From JAEUKA01 sp044228505 (GTDB taxonomy: Bacteria; Myxococcota_A; Polyangia; Palsa-1104; JAEUJZ01), in contig JBGAUT010000005.1 in assembly GCA_044228505.1 (NCBI GenBank), positions 124,001 to 188,000 on the forward strand: a stretch of DNA of 64,000 bases, given 5' to 3'. This document shows, one piece after another, positions 7,593 to 16,468 of the stretch. Position numbers and translations under genes: made by a program. The notes beneath the pieces are model-generated. The model made no database searches. It was given only the letters and a program-made list of their open reading frames with translations, and had not been told where the DNA came from. Position 1 is the first letter of the stretch. The number at the start of each line of letters is the position of its first letter.

Positions 7593-8924
7593 TTAGCTCG
7601 CCCCGAGGTCTAGGAGCGCCAGCAGAACCACGTCCGATTCGGCGCGCACCTTGGCACCCGCTGGAACCGCTGTCCATTCCCGTAACGTCACCGTTTGTCC
7701 GTCTACCACCGCTGTCGCCGTACCACCTATCAACACATAGGCCGGGCCCGTGCTCGCCTGTGTACCGGGGCTCAAGCGAACGACCCGAATGCCACGCGGA
7801 GATTGACCGAGTACGGTACCGAAGTCCTCACGGTCCACCGATTTGGGCCAGGTCGGAACGGTCACCGCTGGGGGAACCGGAGCGACCGGCGGCGGCCCGA
7901 GCGACACAGGCGTGGCAACCGGTGCTGGGACCGCCGCTGGAGGGACGGGCTCGCTGGCCGCCTCACGCGGGGCCATCACTGGTGACGCAGTGGTCATCCG
8001 AAGCAGAGGTAGCGCTACGCCTTGCTCAGCGGCATCAATCGCCAGCTCCCCTTCGCGATAACTTGGATACAGCAGGGTGATGTCCAGTTCCCGCTTGAGC
8101 TTGTCATTGCGCAGCCTTCGTCCACGAATGACGTTGCGCGGGCCGCCGGATTTGGTGGGATCCGCCTCTGTTGGTGCTGGCAAATGCAGGTGTTCCGCCA
8201 GCCACTCTCCGTACTCACGTTGTGGACACGGATGATCGTCCCCGACGACGAAGATCGAGCCGGGTGACGCCTTTTCCCCAGCGCGGCGAATGATCCGCAC
8301 GAAGTCGTCGATGTAGATCCGCGAAAAATAGTGTCGACCCCCGTCCCACAGCTTGTACTGGCCGTTTCGTAGTCGTTGGCGTGCTCCGCGAGCGCCATGG
8401 AAGGCATCCAGCGCGGGTCCATAGATCGCTCCCGAACGCAGGACCGCCGTTCGTAGGCCCGACTGCGCCACCGATTGAACGGCTGCTTCGTCGGAGAGCC
8501 GCATCAGAGCGTCGGCATCCGAGGTCGCGACGGAGGACTCTTCATCGACCCAATCACTCGTGAAAACCAGCTCGCTTCGACCGTAGACCGCGCTGCTGCT
8601 CAGGTAGATAAACGCGCTCGCACCGGCACGGGAAGCTGCGGTGGCCGCACGTCGGACCGCTTCGCCTTGCGGCAGATCGGGCACACCCGGAATCGAATAC
8701 ACAACGATCGGACGACTCAGTCCGCCAAGAGCTGGGCCAAACTGGTGCGGCCGTGAGCCGTCCAGGTAGTGAACCTCGGCACCCAGTTCACGCAGCGGCT
8801 CCAGTAGTGGCATGCGGCGGGCACAAACGCGGACCACGATGCCGTCGGCCAGTAGTGACTGCGCCAGCCGTGTCCCAACGTAACCACAGCCGATGATGAC
8901 TACTGGTGGATGGTCGCTGCTCAT
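7593..8924 (-). CDS. NAD-dependent epimerase/dehydratase with C-terminal cupin-like extension
   Basis: 443 residues. The first 290 are an extended short-chain dehydrogenase fold: the dinucleotide motif GCGYVGTRLA at 12-21, VVYSIPGV, the strand YLSSSAVYGRS and AVLRSGAIYGP. The usual YxxxK catalytic pair is absent after VYG, as in YeeZ-like members, so this may bind rather than convert nucleotide sugars. A Pro/Ala/Val linker (about 325-365) leads to a domain with IRVVRLSPGTQASTGPAYVLIGGTATAVVDGQTVTL and VPAGAKVRAESDVVLLALLDLG, which resembles a cupin barrel of the sugar-sensing or anti-sigma type. The gene starts 6 bp after the stop of the TPR lipoprotein gene and is probably co-transcribed with it. 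Confidence 0.82.
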   Translation of the reverse strand: MSSDHPPVVIIGCGYVGTRLAQSLLADGIVVRVCARRMPLLEPLRELGAEVHYLDGSRPHQFGPALGGLSRPIVVYSIPGVPDLPQGEAVRRAATAASRAGASAFIYLSSSAVYGRSELVFTSDWVDEESSVATSDADALMRLSDEAAVQSVAQSGLRTAVLRSGAIYGPALDAFHGARGARQRLRNGQYKLWDGGRHYFSRIYIDDFVRIIRRAGEKASPGSIFVVGDDHPCPQREYGEWLAEHLHLPAPTEADPTKSGGPRNVIRGRRLRNDKLKRELDITLLYPSYREGELAIDAAEQGVALPLLRMTTASPVMAPREAASEPVPPAAVPAPVATPVSLGPPPVAPVPPAVTVPTWPKSVDREDFGTVLGQSPRGIRVVRLSPGTQASTGPAYVLIGGTATAVVDGQTVTLREWTAVPAGAKVRAESDVVLLALLDLGAS

Positions 8925-8930
8925 ATGCTT

Positions 8931-10331
8931 CTAGTGGGCCTGATCGAGCCGCTTGCGCAGCATCGCTTCACACGACAAGTCCATCAGCGCCCGACAGATG
9001 CCAAGCGCTCGGTCATAGTTGTCGCGGGCTCCTCGGAGATCCCCAAGTTTGAGGTAGTTGTCGCCGACCTCGGTGAGTGCTCGCACCGCTTCGTCTTGTT
9101 CGCCGAGCTCTTGCCAGAACTGGAACGCCCGCTGGCTGCAGCGCACCGCATGCTCGTAGTCGCCCATCGTCGAATACGTCGCGGAAACGTCGTGTAGCAC
9201 CGCCGCCAAGCGGGTCGGCCGTTGGCTCGCTCGGGCCAGTGACAGTGCTTGGAAGAACGAGGCAAATGCCTGTGCTTTTTGACCAAGCGCCGCATACGCC
9301 TTGCCCATCCGACCGAGCGCCGCCGACGAGTCCCCTTCCTGTGCGACCTGTTCATACAGCGCCCGCGCCTTGATATACGAGTTGAGCGCTAGGTCTTTTT
9401 GTCCGAGAGCAAACAGTTCATCGCCCAGGTCGAGCAGCGCGTCTGCCTGACCGTCGAAGTGGCCGAGCTTGCTCCACACCGAGTAGCACTCTTGGTAGTA
9501 CGCCGCCGCTTTTTCGTGGTTACCGGCTTTTTCGTGAACCTCGGCGATTTCTTCCAGCGCTTGCGCCTGTTCGCGGAAATCTGACGTCGCCACGAACGCC
9601 GCCAGCGCCTCTTGAAAGGCATCCTCGGCTCGTTTTGGCTCCCCCAGGGTGTTTCGTGCCGAGCCGATCGCCATCAGCGCCCGACCTTGCGCCATCCGCG
9701 TCTGTCGTTCTTCGGAGCGGACTGCGTGAACGGTGTTTTCTGCCTGTCCAACCAAAGCGACCGCCTTTTGCGGATTCTTTAGGTGGTACTGAGCAACGCC
9801 TTGCAGCGCCATCGCCCTCGACTCGGCGATGGGCATGTTGAGTTTTCTATACAACGCTTGGGCCTGCCCGATTGTCAGCAGGGCGTCTTGATACATCGTC
9901 CGGCGGAGCTGCGCCTGGGCGGTGTATAGAAGCGCGTCAGCCTCTTTGCTTTGATCCCCGAGCTGGGTCGCCAGCGTTCGTGCCTCGCCGAAGTGGGCGA
10001 TCGCAACATCTGGCTTCCGCAACCGTCGCATGGCCAGCCGTCCCATGCTGAGCAACGAATCGTACGCGGCCCGAAGATCTCGCTCTTGAAGCTTGCTCTT
10101 GTACTTGTCTTCGAGACGAGCGTAGCGGGAAAAAGCTCGCGAATAGGTTGTCTGATCGGCTTGCAGTGGGGCCATCAGGACTGCGTCATCACAGACTTCG
10201 GGGATGGGCTCCTTGGTCGGGCCGGTGTCAAGCTGCGGGACAGGGTCTGGCCGCTGGTCTGCCGCAGGTGGGCAGCCAAGACCAAAACAGCCGAGCAAGG
10301 ACACGATGACGACAGGAGAGCTAGACCGCAT
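8931..10331 (-). CDS. TPR-repeat lipoprotein
   Basis: A 466-residue protein with AGAGGT six bases upstream of ATG 10331. A lipoprotein signal (LLGCFGLGC, Cys20) is followed by a Pro/Asp-rich linker. From about residue 85 to the end there are roughly nine consecutive 34-40 residue tetratricopeptide units, for example ADALLYTAQAQLRRTMYQDALLTIGQA, AQALEEIAEVHEKAGNHEKAAAYYQEC and AVRALTEVGDNYLKLGDLRGARDNYDRAL. Long TPR arrays of this kind mediate protein contacts. Membrane anchoring implies a scaffold or assembly role in the envelope. The downstream epimerase gene is 6 bp away. The specific partner cannot be read from the sequence. Confidence 0.88.
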   Translation of the reverse strand: MRSSSPVVIVSLLGCFGLGCPPAADQRPDPVPQLDTGPTKEPIPEVCDDAVLMAPLQADQTTYSRAFSRYARLEDKYKSKLQERDLRAAYDSLLSMGRLAMRRLRKPDVAIAHFGEARTLATQLGDQSKEADALLYTAQAQLRRTMYQDALLTIGQAQALYRKLNMPIAESRAMALQGVAQYHLKNPQKAVALVGQAENTVHAVRSEERQTRMAQGRALMAIGSARNTLGEPKRAEDAFQEALAAFVATSDFREQAQALEEIAEVHEKAGNHEKAAAYYQECYSVWSKLGHFDGQADALLDLGDELFALGQKDLALNSYIKARALYEQVAQEGDSSAALGRMGKAYAALGQKAQAFASFFQALSLARASQRPTRLAAVLHDVSATYSTMGDYEHAVRCSQRAFQFWQELGEQDEAVRALTEVGDNYLKLGDLRGARDNYDRALGICRALMDLSCEAMLRKRLDQAH

Positions 10332-10486
10332 GACGACCTCTTAGAGTGGAATCCGCTGGGCGCGCACATCGTAGGAACTGACATCGACCACAATGCACCG
10401 TTCACTACAAAGTAACGCGGCTCACCTTCAAGGCAAAGAGCGTTTATTGAAGCACATTTTCTTCGCCCGGAAGGAGTCGATAGAGT

Positions 10487-12463
10487 TTAAGCAGACTTGC
10501 GGACGCGTTTTTTCGGAGCCGGGGTCGGCTCGGCAGGAGCAGTGACGATCGGCTCCGGTTCAGTTGCCACGACGGCCGCAGAGGGCGCTTTGGCTCGTCG
10601 AGTCGATGACGCGCTCTTCGCCTTCGGGGCCTTGCCCAGTGCTTCCGCTTCAACCGCCGGAGCGGCGACCTCAGCGGGTTCTGCGATCTTTTTCTTGGCC
10701 CGCGTGGTCTTTTTCGCGGGAGCCTTCTCTGCTTCGACGGCAGTCTCCGCATTCACTGGGGTTTCGGCGCTTGCGGTCGGAACCTCATCGACGGCTTTGG
10801 CCTTCTTGGCGCGGGTCGTGCGCGGTTTGCTCTTGGGGGTCGTACTGGACTCCGCCGCGACTTCTGGAACCGCTACCGCGACGACTGCTGGCGAAACGGC
10901 GCTGACTGGGGCCGTTGGGCTGTCGGTGGGCACCGCCGACGTGTCGCTTGCTGGCAACACCGGGGCCTCGGTAAGCTGACGTATCGATAGCCGCACTCGG
11001 CCTTCGCTATCGACGCTCATTACCACCGCGAGAACCTCACGGCCAATCTGGAACAGTTTCTTGAGATCGGTCCCTCGTGGCACACCCACCTCGGCGTTGG
11101 GAATGAGCCCGCGAGGGTAGGTGGTCGGTAGAACGTCGGGAACCATGACGCGAACGATCAGACCGTTGCCTTCGACACGCTCGATGCGCGCCTTCATCCG
11201 ATCGCCAGCCTTGAGCGTCTGGGCAACCTGGGCTTGAGCGGCCCGCGCCTCTTCGATCAGCGATAAGCCAATCCGGCGTCGCTCACGATCGAGGCTGACC
11301 ACCGTCGCCGTAAGCTCTTGGCCAAGCTGCAAGATTTCGCGTGGGTGGGTGATGTGCCTCTCCGCCATCAGCGAGATGTGGATGAGCGCTTCCACTCCGG
11401 TTCGAATCTCGACGAAGGCACCGAATGGCTCCAGTCGAACGACGCGACCACGGACCCTCTCGCCTTCAGACAACGTCGACAGCGCTTCTGCCATCGGGTC
11501 CGCAAGCAGCCCTTTGAGCATCAGCCCGATTCGCAAGTTGCCCTGGAAGCTGTGATGGAGGTGATCGTGTCCAGGTCGGACTTCTTCGAGCTTGACGACC
11601 TCGACGTCGACGCGCTGGCCGATCTTGATCGAGTTCTCATCACGTCCAGCGGTTCGCGCAGCTTGATAGAGTTCGCTGGTTGGTACTTGGCCATCGAGGC
11701 CGCCGATGTCGACGAGTGCTGCCGGCTCTTGCATGGCGACGATGGTGCCTGTGTAGCGTTCGCCGATCTTTAGGCGGGCTCGGCTTTCATCGGACAGGGC
11801 GCGTTGCTCGACCTCAAGTACCGCTCGCCGGGAGACGATCACCTGTCGGCTCTCCTCGCTGATTCGGCTGACCTTGAGAGCGAGCGCTTTGCCCAAATAT
11901 ATCGACGGATCTTGGCAGTAGCGCAGTTCGATTTGTGACGACGGCAGGAAGGCGCGTACGCCACCCAGGTCGACATCGAGCCCGCCCTTGTTGACACCGG
12001 TGACGAGACCTTGGACCGGCGTGCCTTGGCTATAAGCCTGGCGGATCTGATCGGAAAGGCCGGTGCCCTTCTGAATTCGACCGCTGATGAGCAGGCCTCC
12101 ATCTTTGCCGACGGAGCCAATGACATGCCCCTCTAAGGTGTCGCCGATGTGAACGGTTAACTCACCGTCTTCACCGCGCAGCTCGTCGAGCGAGATCATC
12201 GCTTCGGATTTGCCACCAATATCGAGGAAGGCGTACTCGTTGCCGATCTGGACGATTTCGCCCTGGACCAGCTCACCGACGTCGGGATCGCGCTTGGCAA
12301 CGGCGCGCTTCTCGGAGCGGAGCGAGGCCTCAAAAAGCTCGGCAAAGGACTCACCGCTAGAAACGGCGGCTCGGCCGCGTGCGGGTTCCATTCCGAGGTA
12401 ACGGTGTTGGGTCTCGGGCTGGGCGAGAAAGTGCCTGGGACTGCGGAGCGGCGGCTTGCGCAT
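10487..12463 (-). CDS. S1-domain RNA-binding protein (ribosomal protein S1-like) with basic tail
   Basis: 658 residues. Five or six OB-fold S1 repeats occupy about 60-500: VGELVQGEIVQIGNEYAFLDIGGKSE, VQGLVTGVNKGGLDVDLGGVRAFLP, GERYTGTIVAMQEPAALVDIGGLDG, GERVRGRVVRLEPFGAFVEIRTGVEALIH, and a last, divergent GDRMKARIERVEGNGLIV. The AFVEI/LIHIS repeat is the best preserved. This is the layout of bacterial ribosomal protein S1, which recruits mRNA to the 30S subunit, but the tail from about 505 is a 150-residue Ala/Pro/Lys-rich extension ending KKRVRKSA, resembling histone-H1-like tails. AAGGAG lies 12 bases upstream of ATG 12463. Whether it is the main S1 or a second S1-like protein cannot be settled here. 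The flanking 12464-12710 shows no feature I can name. Confidence 0.85.
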   Translation of the reverse strand: MRKPPLRSPRHFLAQPETQHRYLGMEPARGRAAVSSGESFAELFEASLRSEKRAVAKRDPDVGELVQGEIVQIGNEYAFLDIGGKSEAMISLDELRGEDGELTVHIGDTLEGHVIGSVGKDGGLLISGRIQKGTGLSDQIRQAYSQGTPVQGLVTGVNKGGLDVDLGGVRAFLPSSQIELRYCQDPSIYLGKALALKVSRISEESRQVIVSRRAVLEVEQRALSDESRARLKIGERYTGTIVAMQEPAALVDIGGLDGQVPTSELYQAARTAGRDENSIKIGQRVDVEVVKLEEVRPGHDHLHHSFQGNLRIGLMLKGLLADPMAEALSTLSEGERVRGRVVRLEPFGAFVEIRTGVEALIHISLMAERHITHPREILQLGQELTATVVSLDRERRRIGLSLIEEARAAQAQVAQTLKAGDRMKARIERVEGNGLIVRVMVPDVLPTTYPRGLIPNAEVGVPRGTDLKKLFQIGREVLAVVMSVDSEGRVRLSIRQLTEAPVLPASDTSAVPTDSPTAPVSAVSPAVVAVAVPEVAAESSTTPKSKPRTTRAKKAKAVDEVPTASAETPVNAETAVEAEKAPAKKTTRAKKKIAEPAEVAAPAVEAEALGKAPKAKSASSTRRAKAPSAAVVATEPEPIVTAPAEPTPAPKKRVRKSA

Positions 12464-12710
12464 GGGAAGAGAGGCTCCTTCGTTGCCGAATCGAAATAAT
12501 TCGCGGAGTCAGTGTGCCCTGAGGCAGTTCGGGTTCGTGTTGGTGCTGCTTGTTAGATTCCTTGGTCCCTCTTGGCGCTGCGTGTTTGGGCATCTCATAT
12601 TGAGTCGGCCTGGGTTACGCCCGAAGCCACGCACGCGAGCAAGAGAAACCGGATACGCACCTTAGCACGGAATTGAGCATTTTTGCCACCGAACTACTTC
12701 GCGATCATGA

Positions 12711-13787
12711 TTAGCGGGAAGTGCGTGGTCCATCGAGAACCGGGTTATCGCGTGATACGAAGCTTGCCATGCTAGCGACAAAGTCCGCCATCGGTTCGCT
12801 GTAACGGACTCGCCAAGCGGTGAGCAGCGAGCGCATCACGCGACGCTGTGCGAGTCGAAGTGGTTCGGTTGGGCTGCTTTGAGCACAAATCACGGGATCG
12901 CTTGGATTCACCATGGCCTGCGCTTGGCCCGGGGCACTGGCCGGAGCAGAGCGCACGCGATCTGCTGCTTCGACGGCCAGGGTGCAGAGCCCGAGAAGAT
13001 GATAGCGCGCTCGAAGTCTCACCGCCGGAAGGTCGCTAGCGGCCAGCTCAGTTAGCACGGGCAAGTCAACCTGAGTGGGCGGCGCTAGCGGCAGCGTTGG
13101 ATCGATCTGTGCCGATGGCAAGTTCGCAGGTGGTTGGAGCGGCAGCGATAACGCCATTCGGAGCCGCTGCAGCGCCACTCGCTCTCGGCCGACTTTGGTG
13201 GTGGGCTCTTCGCTCGGCTGAGGTGGCAGCCCAGTCACCGGAAGTGCAGACGGGGGCGGCATGATCGTGCTCGCCGTGGCTGCCGTTTGATCCGTCGGCG
13301 GAGTTTGTGGCGCAGCAGTCGACGGTGGTTGCGCGTTTGTTGATTCAGATGGCGTAACCGATCCACCGTTCGCCACGGCTCCAAGTGCCACTTCACGCGG
13401 CAGGCCGGTCCTCGACACGGGAACCTTCAATCCATCGCACACCGCTGGACGAGGATGTCTCTGCACGGTGGCGGGAAGATCGAGCCATACTTGCTCGATC
13501 ATGAGCGTCTCGGGTGTCTGACGGAGGATGCTCGGGTACAGCCTGGCGCTGTGCAAATCGAACACCACTCGTTCCCAACCAAGACAGGCTTCCTCGACGA
13601 GATGGATGTTCTCTGGTTGAGACGCAGCCTTCTCGGCAACGGTCCGATAACTGCTGAGCAAGAAGTCGAGTTGAATCGAGTTCGTGTAGCGCGGAACTCT
13701 CGGCAAACCGCTGGGTTGTACAGGCGGACTCAGGGCGCAGCCGCCTAGTAGCAGGCCAACGCCGACAATGGCTAGAGTGGCTCTCAT
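12711..13787 (-). CDS. Hypothetical lipoprotein
   Basis: 358 residues from ATG 13787, which has AAGGAC eight bases upstream; the frame extends to 13868 but without signal or SD support. The lipoprotein signal is MRATLAIVGVGLLLGGC (Cys17). Residues about 35-140 form a predicted helical region with two Cys (EEACLGWERV, RPAVCDGLKV), then a Pro/Thr/Ala-rich linker of about 60 residues and a C-terminal helical domain with paired Cys (LLGLCTLAVEAADRV, DPVICAQSS). It lies downstream of the TPR lipoprotein and binding-protein genes on the same strand, and may be the last gene of that operon. No family is recognised. Confidence 0.72.
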   Translation of the reverse strand: MRATLAIVGVGLLLGGCALSPPVQPSGLPRVPRYTNSIQLDFLLSSYRTVAEKAASQPENIHLVEEACLGWERVVFDLHSARLYPSILRQTPETLMIEQVWLDLPATVQRHPRPAVCDGLKVPVSRTGLPREVALGAVANGGSVTPSESTNAQPPSTAAPQTPPTDQTAATASTIMPPPSALPVTGLPPQPSEEPTTKVGRERVALQRLRMALSLPLQPPANLPSAQIDPTLPLAPPTQVDLPVLTELAASDLPAVRLRARYHLLGLCTLAVEAADRVRSAPASAPGQAQAMVNPSDPVICAQSSPTEPLRLAQRRVMRSLLTAWRVRYSEPMADFVASMASFVSRDNPVLDGPRTSR

Positions 13788-13892
13788 CGGACGGTCCTTC
13801 ACATTGGGGAAGACGACCGTGCCACCGCGATCCCTCGCCGTCAAGTCTCGGCACTGTCGTGTGTTCAATTCGGGGCGGAGGGACAGCGATCG

Positions 13893-14720
13893 CTACTGAC
13901 CTTGTTTGGCCTTGAGCTTGCGCTCGACCTTGGCAAGGACATCCTTCCACTCGCTGCGCTTCCCGTTCCACTTGGCGTCGCTGAGAAGCTTGCGGGCCTT
14001 CTGGATGTTGGCCTCCGCATCTTGGTACCGCTCATCGGCAACCTGCGCTTCCGCCAGGTAGATTTGGTTTAGTGGATGGTCGGGTGCCGCTGCCACGGCC
14101 CGGGTCAGAAGCTGCACGCCCTTTTCGGGATCGCCGATCGCCACCGGTGGCGCGGGCGCTCTGGTGTAGACCGTGCCGAGCATTCGCAACGGGCCACCGC
14201 TATCAAATGTTTCGTTGATCTTGATGGCAATCTCTGACTCGTCGACCATCTGCTTGAGCATGGGCTTGATGTCCGCCCCGCGTTGCGTCTGCGCCGAAAA
14301 GCCGATCAGCTGCGCCAGATAGTAGTGACCCTCGACGCGATCGCTGGACAGCTCCACTGCGCGTCGGGCCGACTCCATCGCCTTGGGCAGGCTGGTTTGA
14401 CACGCAGAGCCTTCGTCGACAGTACATTGCTCGGCGGTGGCACGAGCGAGTCGATAGTGTGCTTCAAAGCCGGGCTTCTGGTTGGCCCACTCAGTGTTCG
14501 CCAGCGCTTTTTCCATCGCTAGCTGGGCATTTTTGTAACCAACACCACCGAGCGCAAGCTGTTCGTCAGCGAGCTTGATGAGGGCAGCCGGATCACTGGG
14601 CAACTCCGCTGAGTTCATCGCCGACTTGGCTTCGCTCGTTTTGACATCCGCAGCAGGCGGGCAGGCGGCGGTCATGGACAGGACAAACAGCCCAAAGGCC
14701 GAGGCACAGAGCGTTCTCAT
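13893..14720 (-). CDS. TPR lipoprotein, TRAP-T-like
   Basis: 275 residues. The lipoprotein signal ends MTAACPP (Cys20). The mature protein is a helical TPR-like array: GFEAHYRLARATAEQCTV, VEGHYYLAQLIGFSAQTQRGADIKPMLKQMVDESEIAIKINE, PPLNQIYLAEAQVADERYQDAEANIQKARKLL-type units. The central piece resembles TRAP-T, the TPR component associated with TRAP transporters and with some binding-protein systems. Its ATG overlaps the stop of the upstream PhnD-like gene (ATGA), so the two are translationally coupled and probably work together on ligand capture at the envelope. The TRAP-T link is inference from pattern and context. Confidence 0.78.
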   Translation of the reverse strand: MRTLCASAFGLFVLSMTAACPPAADVKTSEAKSAMNSAELPSDPAALIKLADEQLALGGVGYKNAQLAMEKALANTEWANQKPGFEAHYRLARATAEQCTVDEGSACQTSLPKAMESARRAVELSSDRVEGHYYLAQLIGFSAQTQRGADIKPMLKQMVDESEIAIKINETFDSGGPLRMLGTVYTRAPAPPVAIGDPEKGVQLLTRAVAAAPDHPLNQIYLAEAQVADERYQDAEANIQKARKLLSDAKWNGKRSEWKDVLAKVERKLKAKQGQ

Positions 14721-15559
14721 GGTTGATCGTACCTTTTTTCGGTGGTGCTGAGCAGCGACGCATTCGTTGCTTCAAACTTCTGGATGCGCATCTCGGTGCA
14801 GACCGGACCTCCCTGCGGAGTTGCGCACATCCCGACGAGCGCCGTGGTTAGCTTCTTTTGTTCTGCGGCGACCAGTGCCTGCGGAAATGCCACAACCAGC
14901 AGTCCGGGCAGTGCCGGTGACGTATAAATGACCCGGAGATCGCCGCCACCTTCCATCTTCTTGGCCTCGGCGAGCTGTTCAGGGTCGACCAGCGTGGCGT
15001 CAGCTTCACCACGAAGCACGGCGCGAATGCCCTTGGTTACCGCCCCAATCTGCTTGAGCTGGAAGCGGGTCTCGGCAGCACCTTTGCCATCCAGCACGAC
15101 GTGGCTTAGGTACTTCCCAGCATCGGCAAGCTGCGTCCAAAGTCGCTTGCCAGACAGATCAGCCAGTGACTTGATCGCAGGATCTTTGACCACCACCATG
15201 AGCTGCGGCGTATTGAGGTCGCTGCTCACCACTTGGGCCATTACGACCGGCTTGTGGGACTTGCGCAGCTCTAGATATAGCGATGGCTCGACGACGGCCC
15301 AGCCTGGCTTGGTCTGCTCGATCGCGGTCAGAGCTTCTTTGCGCGACACGTAGAAGCCGCCGCTCACCGAGTTCGTGGGCCAGCCAAGCGTGCCTTCCAG
15401 GTGCCGAGAGAAGCGATCGATGTAGGGTTTGGCCTGCGAGGAATCGCCCCCCATTCGGATCGCGTAGATGGAAAAGTCATGTGGGCTTGCCGCTTGCACG
15501 GTGCTGGGAAGGGCAAAGGCCGCAAGCAGCGCAACAGCCAGACGGTTCACTGCAATCAT
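14717..15559 (-). CDS. PhnD-like periplasmic substrate-binding protein
   Basis: 280 residues from ATG 15559 (GGAG ten bases upstream); ATG 15568 three codons earlier is equally open, and the longer frame to 15850 is not protein-like. A signal peptide (LAVALLAAFALPSTVQA) precedes a type 2 periplasmic binding fold of the phosphate/phosphonate PhnD kind: FSIYAIRMGGDSSQAKPYIDRFSRHLEGTLGW, WAVVEPSLYLEL, LMVVVKDPAIKSLADLSGKRLWTQLADAGKYLSHVVL, GEADATLVDPEQL, TSPALPGLLVVAFP. No permease or ATPase gene adjoins it, so it is an orphan binding protein, perhaps a sensor partner for the coupled TPR lipoprotein. The ligand is unknown. Confidence 0.82.
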   Translation of the reverse strand: MIAVNRLAVALLAAFALPSTVQAASPHDFSIYAIRMGGDSSQAKPYIDRFSRHLEGTLGWPTNSVSGGFYVSRKEALTAIEQTKPGWAVVEPSLYLELRKSHKPVVMAQVVSSDLNTPQLMVVVKDPAIKSLADLSGKRLWTQLADAGKYLSHVVLDGKGAAETRFQLKQIGAVTKGIRAVLRGEADATLVDPEQLAEAKKMEGGGDLRVIYTSPALPGLLVVAFPQALVAAEQKKLTTALVGMCATPQGGPVCTEMRIQKFEATNASLLSTTEKRYDQP

Positions 15560-15750
15560 GGTGCGCATTCTCCAGAAGACGTGATCTTCGCGCAAGTCCC
15601 TCTCGGTGCTCAGCCCCAAAACGAGGTCAGCGTGGCGATTGTGACTGCAGCAGGTGAGACGCTCCAGCGTGGCCAGGCATTTCGAGCGATGCATGGCTGG
15701 TGGTTGGCGACGCTCACGTCTAGCAGCAAGTGGTGCGATATGACCTTTGG

Positions 15751-15780
15751 TAGCATCGCATGCTAAGACGCGGCGACGCG
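15751..15780. promoter_or_regulatory. Inverted repeats upstream of folE-like gene
   Basis: TAGCAT-CGC-ATGCTA (15751-15765) is a perfect 6-bp dyad, followed by CGCG-GCGA-CGCG at 15769-15780. Both lie in the divergent region between the binding-protein gene and the folE-like gene and could be an operator or a 5' leader hairpin. The rest of 15560-15831 shows nothing recognisable. Confidence 0.3.
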
Positions 15781-15831
15781 TGATTGCAGGTGCGGTGCCT
15801 TCCTTACATGGCCGTACTTCCCCTTTGCGAA

Positions 15832-16449
15832 ATGAAAGATCGAATGCCACTTCAAAAAGCTCAGGAAAAGTTGGTGAGAGCCTATGAGCTCGTGCTCGAA
15901 GCGTACGCGGACATGGGCTACCCGACGAAAGAGGACGACAATTTTCGCGAGACCGCCGAGCGTGCCGCCAAGGCCGCCCAAGAGATGGTGCGGCCCGTGT
16001 CCGAGATCGAGCAGGAGGTCGATGATCTCCTTCATAAGACGTTCCCGGCTCGCTATGACCAGATGGTCATTAGCAAACACAACATCTGTTTTGGACTGTG
16101 TCCACACCACCTGCTGCCGGTGATTTATCGAGTCTCGGCGGCATACATCCCGCGTGAGCGCGTCGTTGGGATTAGTAAGTTGTCACGGCTAATTCGACTG
16201 CTCGCTCGTCGGCCAGTGCTCCAAGAGGACCTCACCCACGAGCTAGCCGAGCTGCTGTATTCGCGGCTTGGGTCGCGGGGCACGGGCGTCTATATCGAGG
16301 GGCTGCACATGTGCATGGCGGCTCGTGGCGTCGAAGCCCACGAAGCACGATTGGTGACAAGCGCGGTGCGTGGTCTGTTTAGCGATCAGCAGTCGACGAG
16401 GCAGGAATTCTTGGACTTGGTGACCGCGACGCCACTACAGCTCCTGTAG
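15832..16449 (+). CDS. folE: GTP cyclohydrolase I, type IA
   Basis: GTP cyclohydrolase I converts GTP to 7,8-dihydroneopterin triphosphate, the first step to folate, biopterin and some deazapurines. About 205 residues. Recognisable blocks are RETAERAAKAAQEM, GLCPHHLLPVIYRVSAAYIP, RVVGISKLSRLIRLLARRPVLQEDLTHEL and GTGVYIEGLHMCMAARGV. The zinc ligands are kept (Cys and His in CPHH, Cys in HMCM), as are the GISKL and QE motifs. One deviation is Pro in CPHH where nearly all members have Glu. The start is uncertain: ATG at 15808, 15832 or 15844 are all possible, with only weak SD (GAAAG before 15844). It is a monocistronic gene between divergent and convergent neighbours. Confidence 0.88.
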   Translation: MKDRMPLQKAQEKLVRAYELVLEAYADMGYPTKEDDNFRETAERAAKAAQEMVRPVSEIEQEVDDLLHKTFPARYDQMVISKHNICFGLCPHHLLPVIYRVSAAYIPRERVVGISKLSRLIRLLARRPVLQEDLTHELAELLYSRLGSRGTGVYIEGLHMCMAARGVEAHEARLVTSAVRGLFSDQQSTRQEFLDLVTATPLQLL

Positions 16450-16468
16450 GCGAGGGCGATCGGGGCGG

